Positions 9,375 through 17,641 of a stretch of 64,000 bases of DNA are shown in pieces. The DNA comes from Actibacterium mucosum KCTC 23349 (GTDB lineage: Bacteria; Pseudomonadota; Alphaproteobacteria; Rhodobacterales; Rhodobacteraceae). Under the pieces are notes generated by a model, which worked only from the letters and a program-made list of their open reading frames with translations, was not told the DNA's origin and ran no database searches. How positions within the stretch are numbered: the first letter of the stretch is position 1; each line of letters starts with the position of its first letter. Where the stretch lies: positions 1 to 64,000 of the forward strand of contig NZ_JFKE01000007.1 in the NCBI RefSeq assembly GCF_000647975.1, in the 5' to 3' direction. Made by a program: the position numbers and the translations under genes.

Positions 9375-10466
9375 ATGACCGGCACGAAGATCGGGCTGTT
9401 GGGAACCGGCAATATCGCGCCGGTCTATATCAAGGCCGCACAGCATTTCCCGGTGCTGGACCTGCGGGCCATTGCCGGGCGCAATCCGCAGGTCACCAAG
9501 GCCCTTGCCGACGAGGCCGGGATCGCCGCGATGGACATCCCTACCATGCTGGCTGACCCCGAGATCGAGATCATCGTTAACCTGACCACGCCCGAGGCTC
9601 ATTTCGATACCTCTATGGCGGTGCTTGAGGCCGGAAAGCACCTGTACAGCGAAAAACCCCTGGGCGTGGACGTGACCGAGGCGCAGACTCTGCTGCGCAC
9701 CGCGGCGGCGCGCGGGTTGCAGGTTGGTGGTGCGCCGGACACGTTTCTGGGGCAGGCGGTGCAGACCGGGCGCGCCTATCTGGACACGGGCAAGCTGGGC
9801 ACGGTGATGGGGGCGTCGCTGAACTTTCTGTCGCCGGGGCACGAGCGTTGGCACCCAAATCCGCACTTCTTTTATCAACCCGGCGGCGGGCCGCTTTATG
9901 ACGTTGGCCCCTATTACATCAGTGCGCTGGTTGCGCTTTTGGGGCCGGTTGCCTCGGTCTCGGGGTTGCGGGCGCGGCCTCGGGCCAACCGGCCCTGGGC
10001 CAACCCCGCCACCGGACAGGCGCAGGATATCGAGGTGAATGTCGACACCCACATCACCGGCCTGCTTCAGATGGCCAGCGGCGCCATCGTCACCATGAGC
10101 ATGAGCTTTGATGTCGCCAAGACCGGCAGCCGCGACATAGAAATCTATGGCACAGAAGGAACCTTGTCCCTGCCATCCCCCGGTGCGTTCGGTGGTGTGG
10201 TTGAAGTCAGCGGCCCGGATCGTGTCTGGCAACAACTGACGCCCCAACACGGGTTCGGTGACGAAAATTACCGGATCATCGGCGCGGCTGACATGGCGCA
10301 GGCACTGCGCGACAGGCGCCCAATGCGAACCAGCGGCGACTTGATGCACCATATTGTCGAGATCATGGATGGGGTGATGCATTCTGCGCAAACCGGGGCC
10401 CGTGTCAGCATGCAGACCGCACCAAAGCGCCCAGCGGCAGTGGACCCGACCGAAAGCTGGCACTGA
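9375..10466 (+). CDS. Gfo/Idh/MocA family oxidoreductase
   Basis: A 363-residue NAD(P)-dependent oxidoreductase. The N-terminal Rossmann fold begins IGLLGTGNIAPVYI, and the family motif EKPLGVD follows near residue 93. The C-terminal alpha/beta domain has the GGGPLYDVGPYYI segment, whose aspartate lies by the sugar in relatives. GGAGGACAG is well placed before the ATG at 9375. As the last gene of the run it would oxidise or epimerise the imported sugar or an intermediate. Confidence 0.88.
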   Translation: MTGTKIGLLGTGNIAPVYIKAAQHFPVLDLRAIAGRNPQVTKALADEAGIAAMDIPTMLADPEIEIIVNLTTPEAHFDTSMAVLEAGKHLYSEKPLGVDVTEAQTLLRTAAARGLQVGGAPDTFLGQAVQTGRAYLDTGKLGTVMGASLNFLSPGHERWHPNPHFFYQPGGGPLYDVGPYYISALVALLGPVASVSGLRARPRANRPWANPATGQAQDIEVNVDTHITGLLQMASGAIVTMSMSFDVAKTGSRDIEIYGTEGTLSLPSPGAFGGVVEVSGPDRVWQQLTPQHGFGDENYRIIGAADMAQALRDRRPMRTSGDLMHHIVEIMDGVMHSAQTGARVSMQTAPKRPAAVDPTESWH

Positions 10467-10515
10467 ACAGCGCCTTGTGTCGGCGAAGCGCTGCGTTACC
10501 GTGACGGGCTGAACA

Positions 10516-10542
10516 AAATGAGGGCGGCCAGTACAGCCGCCC
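10516..10542 (-). terminator. Hairpin terminator between convergent genes
   Basis: GGGCGGC (10522-10528) pairs with GCCGCCC (10536-10542) around a 7-base loop. Read on the minus strand the hairpin is followed by TCATTTTG, so it probably ends the YHS gene and may also stop the plus-strand sugar operon. Confidence 0.65.
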
Positions 10543-10565
10543 CCGCTGATCAGGTTTGAACCCAA

Positions 10566-11051
10566 TTACAGGTCCGTCACCGCGATGCTGCGGATCTCTT
10601 TCCAGTTGGTCTCGGCTTTCGAGATGGTGCCCGCCCGGTCCTTGTTGAACGCGTCAAAGATTTCGCGGTTCAGGAACACGTACAGTTTGTTGTCGATGAC
10701 CGCATGGTATTCGGGATCGCCGTCGAACTTTTTGCCAACCGAAACACCATAGGTGCAGAAGCCGCCGTTCTGAGGCAGGAAGGCGGCGGGGTTGGCCTTG
10801 AACGCCTTCATGTTGTCTTGGGTGGCAAAATAGTAGGCAACACCGTCATGCACAGCAGTGTAGGCCGCACTGCCTTCAACCGGGTTTTCGGTGGCCAGGA
10901 ATTCCACCGGGTCAACGCCGTGCAGGCCCAGCGGCGCGTTTACAGCTGTCAATCCGCGCGACACGTTGTACTCGTCGGCGGCAAAAGCAGCGGTGCCAGT
11001 GAAAGCCATTCCGGCCAAGATGGCAGACGTCAGAGCGATGGTTTTGATCAT
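10566..11051 (-). CDS. Secreted YHS domain protein
   Basis: A 161-residue protein with a Sec signal peptide (residues 1-24, ending TAAFAAD) and a YHS-type domain: GVDPVEFL, then GVAYYFATQDNMKAFKANPA, then FLPQNGGFCTYGVS. YHS domains are often metal-linked. The variant here has one cysteine in the core (GGFCTYG) instead of the usual pair. The start at 11051 has AAGGACA upstream; the frame is open far beyond it without a better start. It is a single gene on the minus strand between two terminators. Its role is unknown, possibly periplasmic metal handling. Confidence 0.8.
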   Translation of the reverse strand: MIKTIALTSAILAGMAFTGTAAFAADEYNVSRGLTAVNAPLGLHGVDPVEFLATENPVEGSAAYTAVHDGVAYYFATQDNMKAFKANPAAFLPQNGGFCTYGVSVGKKFDGDPEYHAVIDNKLYVFLNREIFDAFNKDRAGTISKAETNWKEIRSIAVTDL

Positions 11052-11210
11052 GATATGTCCTTTCAGGTTGCAACCAGCCCGGCCAACCTTGGCCCCGCTG
11101 GTGTGTGAAAGAAGATACTTTCGCTGAACGATAGGGCAATAAATTGGGCGTAATGGCGAATGATCGAATGTGTTTGCTGAACGATCTGCGTAAACCGGGC
11201 CGCTAAAGGC

Positions 11211-11240
11211 AAAAAGGGGCCGCCAATCTTTGACGGCCCG
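11211..11240 (-). terminator. Terminator of the small membrane protein gene
   Basis: GGGCCG (11217-11222) pairs with CGGCCC (11234-11239). On the minus strand the hairpin is followed by CTTTTTG (AAAAAG at 11211-11216 on the plus strand). It lies directly downstream of the gene ending at 11258. Confidence 0.75.
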
Positions 11241-11257
11241 GTTGGATTTCTCTGCCT

Positions 11258-11626
11258 TCATGCCAGAACGCTGTTTTCCTCGGGCTTGTGCAGCCCAACA
11301 ACGGCCAAAACGGTCAGGCCCAGCGCGAAGTAATACCAGAAGTCTAACCCGGCAAATCCCAGAACAAACGGAGCCGCGACAAAGACGACACCAACCAGTC
11401 CGTCCACAGTCAGGTGGACGCTGTAGGGCAACACGCGGAACAGGCCCAGGTGGTGGTCCGTCAAGACCGTCAGCAAGAACGCCGCGACGCCGGTTGCAAT
11501 CGACAGCCACAGTGCCAAGGCATTGCCGCTGCCCAGGTCGAAAACTATGGGCATGACGATCAGGCCGAACGCCACAGGATAGTCCAGATAGGCATGGATG
11601 GTTTTGGTTACGAAACGGAGGGACAT
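11258..11626 (-). CDS. Small membrane protein, four predicted helices
   Basis: A 122-residue protein with four hydrophobic segments and a short cytoplasmic tail (LHKPEENSVLA). The pattern (YPVAFGLIVMPIVFDLG, then LSIATGVAAFLLTVLTDH, then VAAPFVLGFAGLDFWYYF) resembles SPW-repeat membrane proteins, but I cannot assign it firmly. The ATG at 11624-11626 has AGGAAGAGA upstream; a longer open frame adds 25 unlikely residues. It has its own terminator and is divided from the AraC gene at 11733 by 106 bases on the same strand. Function unknown. Confidence 0.7.
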   Translation of the reverse strand: MSLRFVTKTIHAYLDYPVAFGLIVMPIVFDLGSGNALALWLSIATGVAAFLLTVLTDHHLGLFRVLPYSVHLTVDGLVGVVFVAAPFVLGFAGLDFWYYFALGLTVLAVVGLHKPEENSVLA

Positions 11627-11732
11627 GGTTTCTCTTCCTTGTGTTAATGCAGCAAGCTGCGGGGTGGAAGAGATGTAACGCCCGACGACCGAACGCCCCA
11701 TGCGCGGGCGTTCCTAAGTTTACGCAGATCGT

Positions 11733-12689
11733 TCAGGAATGCGCCGCATCTGCGCTGGCCAGCTTTCGGAAGCTGGCAGGGGACAGCCCGGTTTCTTTCT
11801 TGAACACGCGGGCAAAGGCGGAATCCGAGGCATAGCCAGCGCTTTCCGCAACCTCGGCCATGGCCACGGCCGGCTTGGCAAGCATCTGCTTGGCAACCTC
11901 TACCCGCCACGCCGTCACGTATTCCATCGGTGTCATCGCCATTTTCTTTTGGAACAGCACTGCAAAGCTGGTGCGCGACATGCCGGCCTCTTGTGCCAGT
12001 GCTTCTACCGTCCACGCACGATCTGGCGCTTTGTGAAACGCATCCAGTGCGCGGCACAGATGCTTGTCCGCGAAACCGGCAAGTCCCCACTCGGGCGCGT
12101 CATGGCTTTCGATGAAGCTGCGAATGGCTTGCGCCAGGATCGCCTCGGACATTTTCAAGGCAATAAGGTCTCCACCCATTTTCCGGCCGCCAGCCTCATC
12201 ACCGATAACCCGCAAGGTGGCCTCCATCCAGCGCCCGGCGGCCTCGCCGTAGTTTCTGAGGTGGATATAGGGCGGCAGGCGTTCCATCAGGATGTGCCTG
12301 GCGTGCGGCTCGAACGAGAAATGGCCGCAGATCAACTGGGTCTCGCTGGCCGGTTCTTCGCCGCCAAACACCAAAACCCCGGACCCGTCATAGCCCGACT
12401 TCTCCAGCACGCGGTCCAACGGCATGACCGAATAGTTCTGGACATGACCCGACACCAGATCGTGCGACGCCCCATGGGGGATGATGATCAGATCGCCTTG
12501 CGCCAGATGCACCGGATCATCGACGCCATCCACGGCGACCAAACACGCGCCCCGATGGGCAAAATGAAACCGCGCAACATTTTCGTAGCTGGGTACCGCC
12601 ACGCCCCATGGGCTGGTGAAGGATGTACGGAAATAGAGGGTCCCGCGTACCGACAAGGTGGTCAGGATGTCACTGAGCAGATCAAGCAT
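11733..12689 (-). CDS. AraC family transcriptional regulator, cupin N-terminus
   Basis: A 318-residue regulator. The N-terminal ~190 residues match the AraC-binding cupin type (PSYENVARFHFAHRG, LAQGDLIIIPHGASHDL). The C-terminal HTH spans about residues 215-310 (WTVEALAQEAGMSRTSFAVLF, then VAESAGYASDSAFARVFKK). It is divergent from adenine deaminase across 186 bases and upstream of the small membrane protein on its own strand. Targets are unknown. Regulators of this class often control an adjacent oxidoreductase or transporter; here the membrane protein or YHS gene is the nearest candidate. Confidence 0.88.
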   Translation of the reverse strand: MLDLLSDILTTLSVRGTLYFRTSFTSPWGVAVPSYENVARFHFAHRGACLVAVDGVDDPVHLAQGDLIIIPHGASHDLVSGHVQNYSVMPLDRVLEKSGYDGSGVLVFGGEEPASETQLICGHFSFEPHARHILMERLPPYIHLRNYGEAAGRWMEATLRVIGDEAGGRKMGGDLIALKMSEAILAQAIRSFIESHDAPEWGLAGFADKHLCRALDAFHKAPDRAWTVEALAQEAGMSRTSFAVLFQKKMAMTPMEYVTAWRVEVAKQMLAKPAVAMAEVAESAGYASDSAFARVFKKETGLSPASFRKLASADAAHS

Positions 12690-12875
12690 GTGACAGAGAT
12701 ACCCGATTTGCGTTCCCTGTACAGGTTATCGAACGAACTGCGTTGTTTTCGGAAGGATCTGCGCGCTTGGAAGCCGGCTTTGCGCGTGCCAGGGGTGATC
12801 TGTCCCTTGTCTCTTTGGCAATCCACCGCATAATCGGCGCACGTCCCTTTGGACGGCAGTTGAAAGGACAACACG

Positions 12876-14567
12876 GTGGCCGATCTGGAAACGCTCATTG
12901 ATGTCGCGGCGGGGCGACAGCCGGCCGATCTGGTGCTGCGGGGCGCGCAGGTTCTGGACGTTGTGACCGGAGCTTTGATGGATGGCGACGTGGCCATCTG
13001 CGACGGACGGATCGCCGGGATAGGGGCTTACGAGGGGCGCATGGTGCGCGACCTGACGGGCCTGACGCTGGTGCCCGGTTTTATCGACACGCATCTGCAT
13101 ATCGAAAGTTCGCTGGTTACCCCGTTTGAGTTTGACCGCTGCGTTCTGCCCCACGGTGTGACCACTGCAATTTGTGACCCGCACGAGATCGCAAACGTTG
13201 CAGGGGTGTCCGGCATTCAGTATTTCCTCGATGCCTCGCAGCTGACACTGATGGATATCAAGGTACAGCTGTCTTCCTGCGTACCGTCAACCGATATGGA
13301 AACCGCAGGCGCAAGGATCGAGGCCGAAGATCTGCTGCCATTTCGCGATCATCCGGCAGTGGTCGGTTTGGCCGAAGTGATGAACTATCCCGGTGTGATC
13401 CACAAGGATCCGGGCATCATGGCCAAGCTTAAGGCATTTGAAGGCGGCCATATCGATGGTCACGCGCCGCTTTTGTTGGGCCAGGATCTGAACGCCTATA
13501 TCGCCGGAGGCATCCGGACGGAGCACGAGGCCACAACCGCCGAAGAAGCGTTGGAGAAGCTGCGAAAAGGGTTGCGTGTTTTGATACGCGAGGGCTCAGT
13601 TTCCAAAGACCTCAACGCGTTGCAGCCCATTCTTGATGTCGCAAGCAGCGCTTACATCTGCCTTTGCACCGATGATCGCAATCCGTTGGATATTGCCGAT
13701 CAGGGGCATCTTGACCACATGATCCGCACCCTGATCGCCAAGGGAACAGACCCGCTTGCCGCCTATCGCGCCGCCAGCCTTTCAGCGGCCGAAGCGTTTG
13801 GGCTGAAGGATCGCGGCCAGATCGCGCCGGGCAAACGCGCCGATATCGTGGCCGTCGGCAGCCTTGTGGCATGCGATGTACAGACCGCGTTCTGCAGCGG
13901 GGTAGAGGCCACCGCAAGCACCTTTGCTGCGCGGGGGCATATTCCACCTGTTGCCCGCCACTCCGTCAAAGCCCCGCAGGTGGTGCCGGAAAGCTTCCGC
14001 AGCGGCGGAAATCGCGCCGAAACGGATGTAATCGGCATCGTTGAAGGCAAGATCATCACCGATCACCTGCACGAGGTGATCCCGGTCGTAGATGGCGACA
14101 AACAGCCGGATATCACCCGCGATCTGATCAAGATTGCAGTGATCGAAAGGCACGGCAAAAACGGCAATATCGCGACCGGCTTCGTTCGCGGCTTCGGTTT
14201 GCAAAAGGGGGCCATCGCCTCCACCGTATGCCATGATCACCACAATATCGCCGTTGTGGGATCGGACTATGACGACATGGCGCTGGCCGCCAATCGCCTG
14301 TCGCAGATCGAGGGCGGGTTTGTCGTGGCCGAGGGCGGGCAGGTATTGGCGGAACTGCCTTTGCCCGTCGCAGGGCTGATGAGCCTTGATCCCTATGAAA
14401 AGGTCGAAACCGATCTGCGCGCGCTGCGCGATGCTGCGATGTCGCTGGGCGTGAAATTGGAGGAACCTTTCCTTCAGCTTGCTTTCCTTGCATTGCCGGT
14501 GATCCCTGCGCTGAAAATCACCGATCGGGGCATGGTTGACGTTACGAAGTTCGAGATTATCGCCTGA
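12876..14567 (+). CDS. ade: Adenine deaminase
   Basis: A 563-residue amidohydrolase that converts adenine to hypoxanthine and ammonia in purine salvage. Metal-site motifs are [13 protein letters not shown] (about residues 68-80), GHAPLL for the following histidine, and CTDDRNPLD. The C-terminal adenine deaminase domain carries [18 protein letters not shown]. Length and order match the bacterial AdeC/Ade family. The GTG start at 12876 has AAGGACA upstream. No purine riboswitch is visible in the 186-base leader. The divergent AraC gene shares the intergenic region but no link is shown. Confidence 0.95.
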   Translation: MADLETLIDVAAGRQPADLVLRGAQVLDVVTGALMDGDVAICDGRIAGIGAYEGRMVRDLTGLTLVPGFIDTHLHIESSLVTPFEFDRCVLPHGVTTAICDPHEIANVAGVSGIQYFLDASQLTLMDIKVQLSSCVPSTDMETAGARIEAEDLLPFRDHPAVVGLAEVMNYPGVIHKDPGIMAKLKAFEGGHIDGHAPLLLGQDLNAYIAGGIRTEHEATTAEEALEKLRKGLRVLIREGSVSKDLNALQPILDVASSAYICLCTDDRNPLDIADQGHLDHMIRTLIAKGTDPLAAYRAASLSAAEAFGLKDRGQIAPGKRADIVAVGSLVACDVQTAFCSGVEATASTFAARGHIPPVARHSVKAPQVVPESFRSGGNRAETDVIGIVEGKIITDHLHEVIPVVDGDKQPDITRDLIKIAVIERHGKNGNIATGFVRGFGLQKGAIASTVCHDHHNIAVVGSDYDDMALAANRLSQIEGGFVVAEGGQVLAELPLPVAGLMSLDPYEKVETDLRALRDAAMSLGVKLEEPFLQLAFLALPVIPALKITDRGMVDVTKFEIIA

Positions 14568-14633
14568 CCACCCTTGATTGCCGGGCGCTGCAAGGTCTGA
14601 TACCGTATTCTGCACCCAGCAAAGGCACAGGCC

Positions 14634-15122
14634 ATGACACAATCCGACAGCCCCTTTCCCCGTCGCCGCGCACCGCTTCCGGTGGAAGAATGTGGTGCGG
14701 CGCTGGCCTCGCGTCTGCTGTCAGATCGCTGGACATTGCTGATCGTGCGCGAGGGGTTTTATGGCGTCACCCGGTTCGACGATATGCGGGCTGATCTGGG
14801 TATCCCACGCTCGGTTTTGGCGGACCGGCTTGATAAACTGGTCGAGGCCGGAGTGTTCGCCCGGCAACCATATCGCGAAGAAGGGGCCCGAACCCGGCAG
14901 GCCTATGTACTGACCCGCGCGGGCTGGAAGCTGAGCCTGACAGTGCTGGCCCTGATGCAATGGGGCGATGAACACCTGCGGGGCGGAAAGAGCTCTCTTG
15001 ATGTGACCGAAAAGGGCACTGGCAAGCCGCTGCGTGTGGCGCTGGTGCGCGATGGCGATGATTTTGTCCGTCTGTCGCAGGTCGACTACATGCCCAGAAA
15101 CACCGGCGAAACTGGCAAGTAA
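14634..15122 (+). CDS. HxlR family transcriptional regulator
   Basis: A 162-residue MarR-like winged-helix protein. The HxlR core runs from CGAALASRLLSDRWTLLIVREGF through FDDMRADLGIPRSVLADRLDKLVEAGVF to EYVLTRAGW-like residues (QAYVLTRAGWKLSL) and WGDEHL. It starts 66 bases after adenine deaminase on the same strand and may be co-transcribed. A C-terminal extension of ~40 residues follows the HTH. Ligand and targets are unknown. Confidence 0.88.
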   Translation: MTQSDSPFPRRRAPLPVEECGAALASRLLSDRWTLLIVREGFYGVTRFDDMRADLGIPRSVLADRLDKLVEAGVFARQPYREEGARTRQAYVLTRAGWKLSLTVLALMQWGDEHLRGGKSSLDVTEKGTGKPLRVALVRDGDDFVRLSQVDYMPRNTGETGK

Positions 15123-15152
15123 AAAAACATGCAGAATTTTGCGCGGACCTGC

Positions 15153-15180
15153 TTGACGCGCTTGGCACTGGGGCATAATA
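15153..15180 (+). promoter_or_regulatory. Putative promoter of tRNA-Asp
   Basis: TTGACG at 15153-15158 and CATAAT at 15174-15179, spaced 15-16 bases, lie about 37 bases before the first tRNA-Asp. They fit a housekeeping sigma promoter. Confidence 0.5.
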
Positions 15181-15216
15181 ACGCCCTCACGCCGGGCCAA
15201 GCCCGACGCAAGCAGA

Positions 15217-15293
15217 GCGGTTGTAGCTCAGATGGTTAGAGTACCGGCCTGTCACGCCGGGGGTCGCGGGTTCGAGCCCCGTCAACCGCGCCA
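15217..15293 (+). tRNA. tRNA-Asp (GTC), copy 1
   Basis: A 77-base cloverleaf with acceptor GCGGTTG/CAACCGC, anticodon GTC in CCTGTCACG, T arm GGGTTCGAGCCC and encoded CCA. It is identical in sequence to the copy at 15418. Confidence 0.97.
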
Positions 15294-15304
15294 CTGCTTT
15301 CAAG

Positions 15305-15330
15305 ACGCCCTCCGATCCGGGGGGCGTTTT
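15305..15330 (+). terminator. Terminator after tRNA-Asp copy 1
   Basis: ACGCCC (15305-15310) pairs with GGGCGT (15322-15327) and is followed by TTTTGCGTTTT. A near-copy follows the second tRNA. Confidence 0.75.
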
Positions 15331-15417
15331 GCGTTTTGGGGCCGCGATCAGACGGTGCCGGGATCCCTCAAAATCGCGATTGACGCCATCCCGACGCTCG
15401 GCTATCCAACGCCCCAC

Positions 15418-15494
15418 GCGGTTGTAGCTCAGATGGTTAGAGTACCGGCCTGTCACGCCGGGGGTCGCGGGTTCGAGCCCCGTCAACCGCGCCA
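15418..15494 (+). tRNA. tRNA-Asp (GTC), copy 2
   Basis: Same 77-base tRNA as at 15217, with anticodon GTC and CCA at 15492-15494. It lies 124 bases after copy 1. No new promoter is evident between the two; the first terminator suggests partial read-through or a weak internal promoter. Confidence 0.97.
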
Positions 15495-15505
15495 TTGCAT
15501 TCATG

Positions 15506-15530
15506 ACGCCCTCCGACCCGGGGGCGTTTT
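15506..15530 (+). terminator. Terminator after tRNA-Asp copy 2
   Basis: ACGCCC (15506-15511) pairs with GGGCGT (15522-15527), followed by TTTTGCGTTT. Confidence 0.75.
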
Positions 15531-15754
15531 GCGTTTCGGGCCGTGCGGCAACACGACAAACCCCACGCGACGCCACTTTGACGCCTAGGATGCACCGCGT
15601 CCCGCGATTGGAGCAGAGCAGGTCAACCGGCCTGAAGGTTACACGACTCCATCAACGGTGCCAGTGCCCCCGCAATCGGACAACGTATTCTTTTTTGGCT
15701 TTTGCGAAAAGTGTCAGAGAGTCAGTCGTGATTAACCTTGCGATAGACACAAGG

Positions 15755-16081
15755 TTAACTGTCCACATCAATAGTATCAAAGAACCCCGACCAGCCCTCG
15801 GGTTCGGGATAAGCCAAAACAAACGAGGCATATTCTTGCCTGTCGAGTGAACGCACCCAAGAATGGAACGCATGCCAGTAGTCCTCACCGACCCCCATCC
15901 TCCAGCCCATTGAAAACCTGTCCTATTTCGGGAAAGCGACCCACGGAGGTTGTTTATGATCTACCGCGTTCTTCTCCATGCTCTTTTTTGCGTCGAGCAG
16001 AAACTCCCTGAGTTCTGAAGACATTGAGCCGTCAGGTAACAAGTGTTCTTGGACTTTGATTCCGCGCTCGTGTTTTTTCAT
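15755..16081 (-). pseudogene. Small ORFan gene interrupted by in-frame amber codon
   Basis: On the minus strand an ATG at 16079-16081 opens a 52-codon frame ending in TAG at 15923-15925. The same frame continues past the stop for another 55 codons to TAA at 15755-15757. The upstream half is charged and helical (SSELREFLLDAKKSMEK) and ends PPWVAFPK. The part after the stop reads DRFSMGWRMGVGEDYWHAF, then YPEPEGWSGFF near the end. The halves join smoothly in one frame, so this is most likely one ~107-residue protein with a nonsense codon. Alternatives are a two-gene pair, with AGGACAG and an ATG at 15910 restarting 12 bases after the stop, or amber read-through. Function unrecognised. It lies just downstream of tRNA-Tyr on the same strand. 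Confidence 0.6.
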
Positions 16082-16146
16082 GTCTGGAACTGCGCCCTTC
16101 GTTTAACAAAACTGAACGGTCATTTGCCGTTTAAGCACACCAAGTT

Positions 16147-16231
16147 TGGTGGGGAGTCTAGGATTCGAACCTAGGTGGGTTGCCCCAACGGATTTACAGT
16201 CCGCCGCATTTGACCGCTCTGCCAACTCCCC
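16147..16231 (-). tRNA. tRNA-Tyr (GTA)
   Basis: An 85-base class II tRNA on the minus strand. The acceptor is GGGGAGT/ACTCCCC, the anticodon GTA sits in GACTGTAAATC, a long variable arm follows, the T arm is GGTTCGAATCC, and CCA is encoded at the 3' end (TGG at 16147-16149 on the plus strand). Confidence 0.96.
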
Positions 16232-16648
16232 AGAGTTGGTGCCTAAGTAACCGAAAAGCAACCGAACAATACGACCCAAACGTATTGCGCCGAATACCGA
16301 GTTACCAAGGCAGTCGTTGGGTCCAGCGGTGTATGTAGAGTATGAAACAATCAACCAGCACCCAACATTCGGGCACTTTCGCGCCCGTCAGATATAGTAG
16401 GTGTATTGATAGTTCATCTGTTTCATAGCAGCCGTGTAGCATGGCCCCAAAACCGAGGCAACGTCCCAACCGGACTTTTGATGAATTGCAGAAATCTCTT
16501 CACTTGGCTCAAAGCGCCGTAAAGCGCCAGGTCGCAGGAATGCCTGCGTTCTTTGGGGAAACACCGCCTGCCGCAACACAACGTCCATTTGTGTCCTGGG
16601 AGACGCTGGCATAGCTTTGCGAAGGTTAAGTCTGAACGGAATCGACCC
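16232..16648. other. ORFan intergenic stretch upstream of tRNA-Tyr
   Basis: About 400 bases less GC-rich than the flanks. It contains one possible small plus-strand frame (16441-16614) and an overlapping minus-strand frame (16388-16612) that cannot both be real. No mobile-element ends, integrase or repeats are seen. Confidence 0.5.
16441..16614 (+). CDS. Possible small protein, 57 residues
   Basis: An ATG at 16441 opens a 57-residue frame whose composition looks protein-like: NRTFDELQKSLHLAQSAVKR would be an amphipathic helix, followed by PAFFGETPP and a C-terminal FVSWETLA. There is no clear ribosome site before the ATG, and the frame is closed by TAG four codons upstream. The opposite strand also has a 74-residue frame here. 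I do not recognise the family; it may be the remnant of a longer gene. Confidence 0.3.
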   Translation: MAPKPRQRPNRTFDELQKSLHLAQSAVKRQVAGMPAFFGETPPAATQRPFVSWETLA

Positions 16649-16858
16649 ATGATGACATTTGATGAGTGCGTTCGTCTTACCTATCTCGATTGGGAAAGCT
16701 GGCTCATATTGTTTGTGTCTTTGGCCATCTCCCTTGGTCTTTGGAAGATCGGAAAGACTGTACTTGCAATTGTGATCGGTTGTTTCGGCCTGCTCTTTGC
16801 AGGTTCGTGGGCATATTCTTTTTACGTACTAACCTGTGTAGAACTCATCGGTTTGTAG
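16649..16858 (+). CDS. Possible small membrane protein, 69 residues
   Basis: A 69-residue frame starting at tandem ATG codons (16649 and 16652). It encodes two hydrophobic helices: residues ~18-32 (WLILFVSLAISLGLW) and ~37-58 (VLAIVIGCFGLLFAGSW). GAAGG lies about 25 bases upstream, too far for a standard site, so expression is uncertain. It sits at the right end of the tRNA-linked islet, next to the convergent M50-type peptidase gene. No recognised family. Confidence 0.4.
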   Translation: MMTFDECVRLTYLDWESWLILFVSLAISLGLWKIGKTVLAIVIGCFGLLFAGSWAYSFYVLTCVELIGL

Positions 16859-16957
16859 GGATCTGGGTTCAAAGCAAGGTTTGGCGGCTTGTGGCAGGCA
16901 TGGTTGCTTCGGGTGAGGAAAATCCGGCTGCCTCGACAATATGGCCGTGCCGCCCCT

Positions 16958-17641
16958 TTACCTGTTCGTTTTTGGGCGCCTAAGGTTGCTGTTTTCACCC
17001 AGCCCGTGGCGCAAGCACCAATAGATCGCGCCCAGCGCCAGGATCAGCCACAGCCCGCCCCACAGCATCGTGGTGCCGCCGAATTCTTCGGCCAGCATGC
17101 GCGCGTCCGATTGCAGATTGGATCGCAGGATCGTGTCCGAGATGATGTCGTAAGGTACGTAGAACAGGCTGCTGATGCCGATGACGCGCAGGGTTACGTC
17201 GCTGACCGTGGCCGGCAGGAATCGCGCGGCGGCCAGCATTGCGATGCCGGCGCCCAGGGTAAACGCCAGTGCAAAGAGGTCGCGCAGGTACAAGAGCGCC
17301 ACGGCCACCATTACCGCTCCCAGAACGCCCAGCACCGCTCGATCCAGCCGGCTGCGCGTTGCCGCCAGCAACAGCCCGATGCCGATCACCAGCGAACCCA
17401 AATAGCCCGCCGTCAGCGTCCAGAACCGTGCGCCACCGCGCATGATCACATGGCCGCCCTGCTGCGCGGACAGGCCCATATCCACAATGGTGGCGCCCGT
17501 GGCCAGCCCGACCAAGGCATGGGCCAGCTCGTGCAGAAACACGATCAGGATCTTCAGCGGCACCACCACCGGCGTCTGCCAAAGCCCAAAGACCACTGCG
17601 GCCAAAGCCAGCAATTGCCAATGGCCGCGCAACATCCGCAT
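16958..17641 (-). CDS. M50-type membrane metallopeptidase
   Basis: A 227-residue polytopic membrane protein with the zinc motif HELAHA (HExxH) at about residues 37-42 inside the second hydrophobic segment (KILIVFLHELAHALVGLATG). This matches the M50B-like family of intramembrane proteases. Four to five further helices follow, but I do not see a clean NPDG-type third-ligand motif. It is the last gene of a coupled trio: its ATG shares one base with the stop of the ABM gene (TGATG at 17641). Substrate unknown. Confidence 0.8.
   Translation of the reverse strand: MRMLRGHWQLLALAAVVFGLWQTPVVVPLKILIVFLHELAHALVGLATGATIVDMGLSAQQGGHVIMRGGARFWTLTAGYLGSLVIGIGLLLAATRSRLDRAVLGVLGAVMVAVALLYLRDLFALAFTLGAGIAMLAAARFLPATVSDVTLRVIGISSLFYVPYDIISDTILRSNLQSDARMLAEEFGGTTMLWGGLWLILALGAIYWCLRHGLGENSNLRRPKTNR

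Larger units (their letters stand above)
15217..15543 (+). repeat. Tandem duplication of tRNA-Asp with its terminator
   Basis: Two units, about 15217-15343 and 15418-15543, share the whole 77-base tRNA plus roughly 50 downstream bases with only a few differences, including the terminator. About 75 unique bases separate them. This is a local duplication of the transcription unit's 3' part. Confidence 0.85.

Noticed and set aside
11739-12833. Plus-strand 364-residue frame over the AraC gene
   Set aside because: Antisense shadow of a regulator whose HTH is unmistakable on the minus strand.
12690-12875. Purine riboswitch before adenine deaminase
   Set aside because: I could not find the conserved three-way-junction motifs of the purine aptamer.
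15187-15576. Frames across the two tRNA-Asp genes with a repeated 30-residue segment
   Set aside because: The apparent protein repeat is the translated tandem tRNA.
16103-16354. Minus-strand 83-residue frame over tRNA-Tyr
   Set aside because: Its central part is the translated tRNA; such frames are a common artefact.
16388-16612. Minus-strand 74-residue frame in the islet
   Set aside because: No ribosome site and no recognised motif. It overlaps a plus-strand frame of similar quality, so I describe only the latter as possible.
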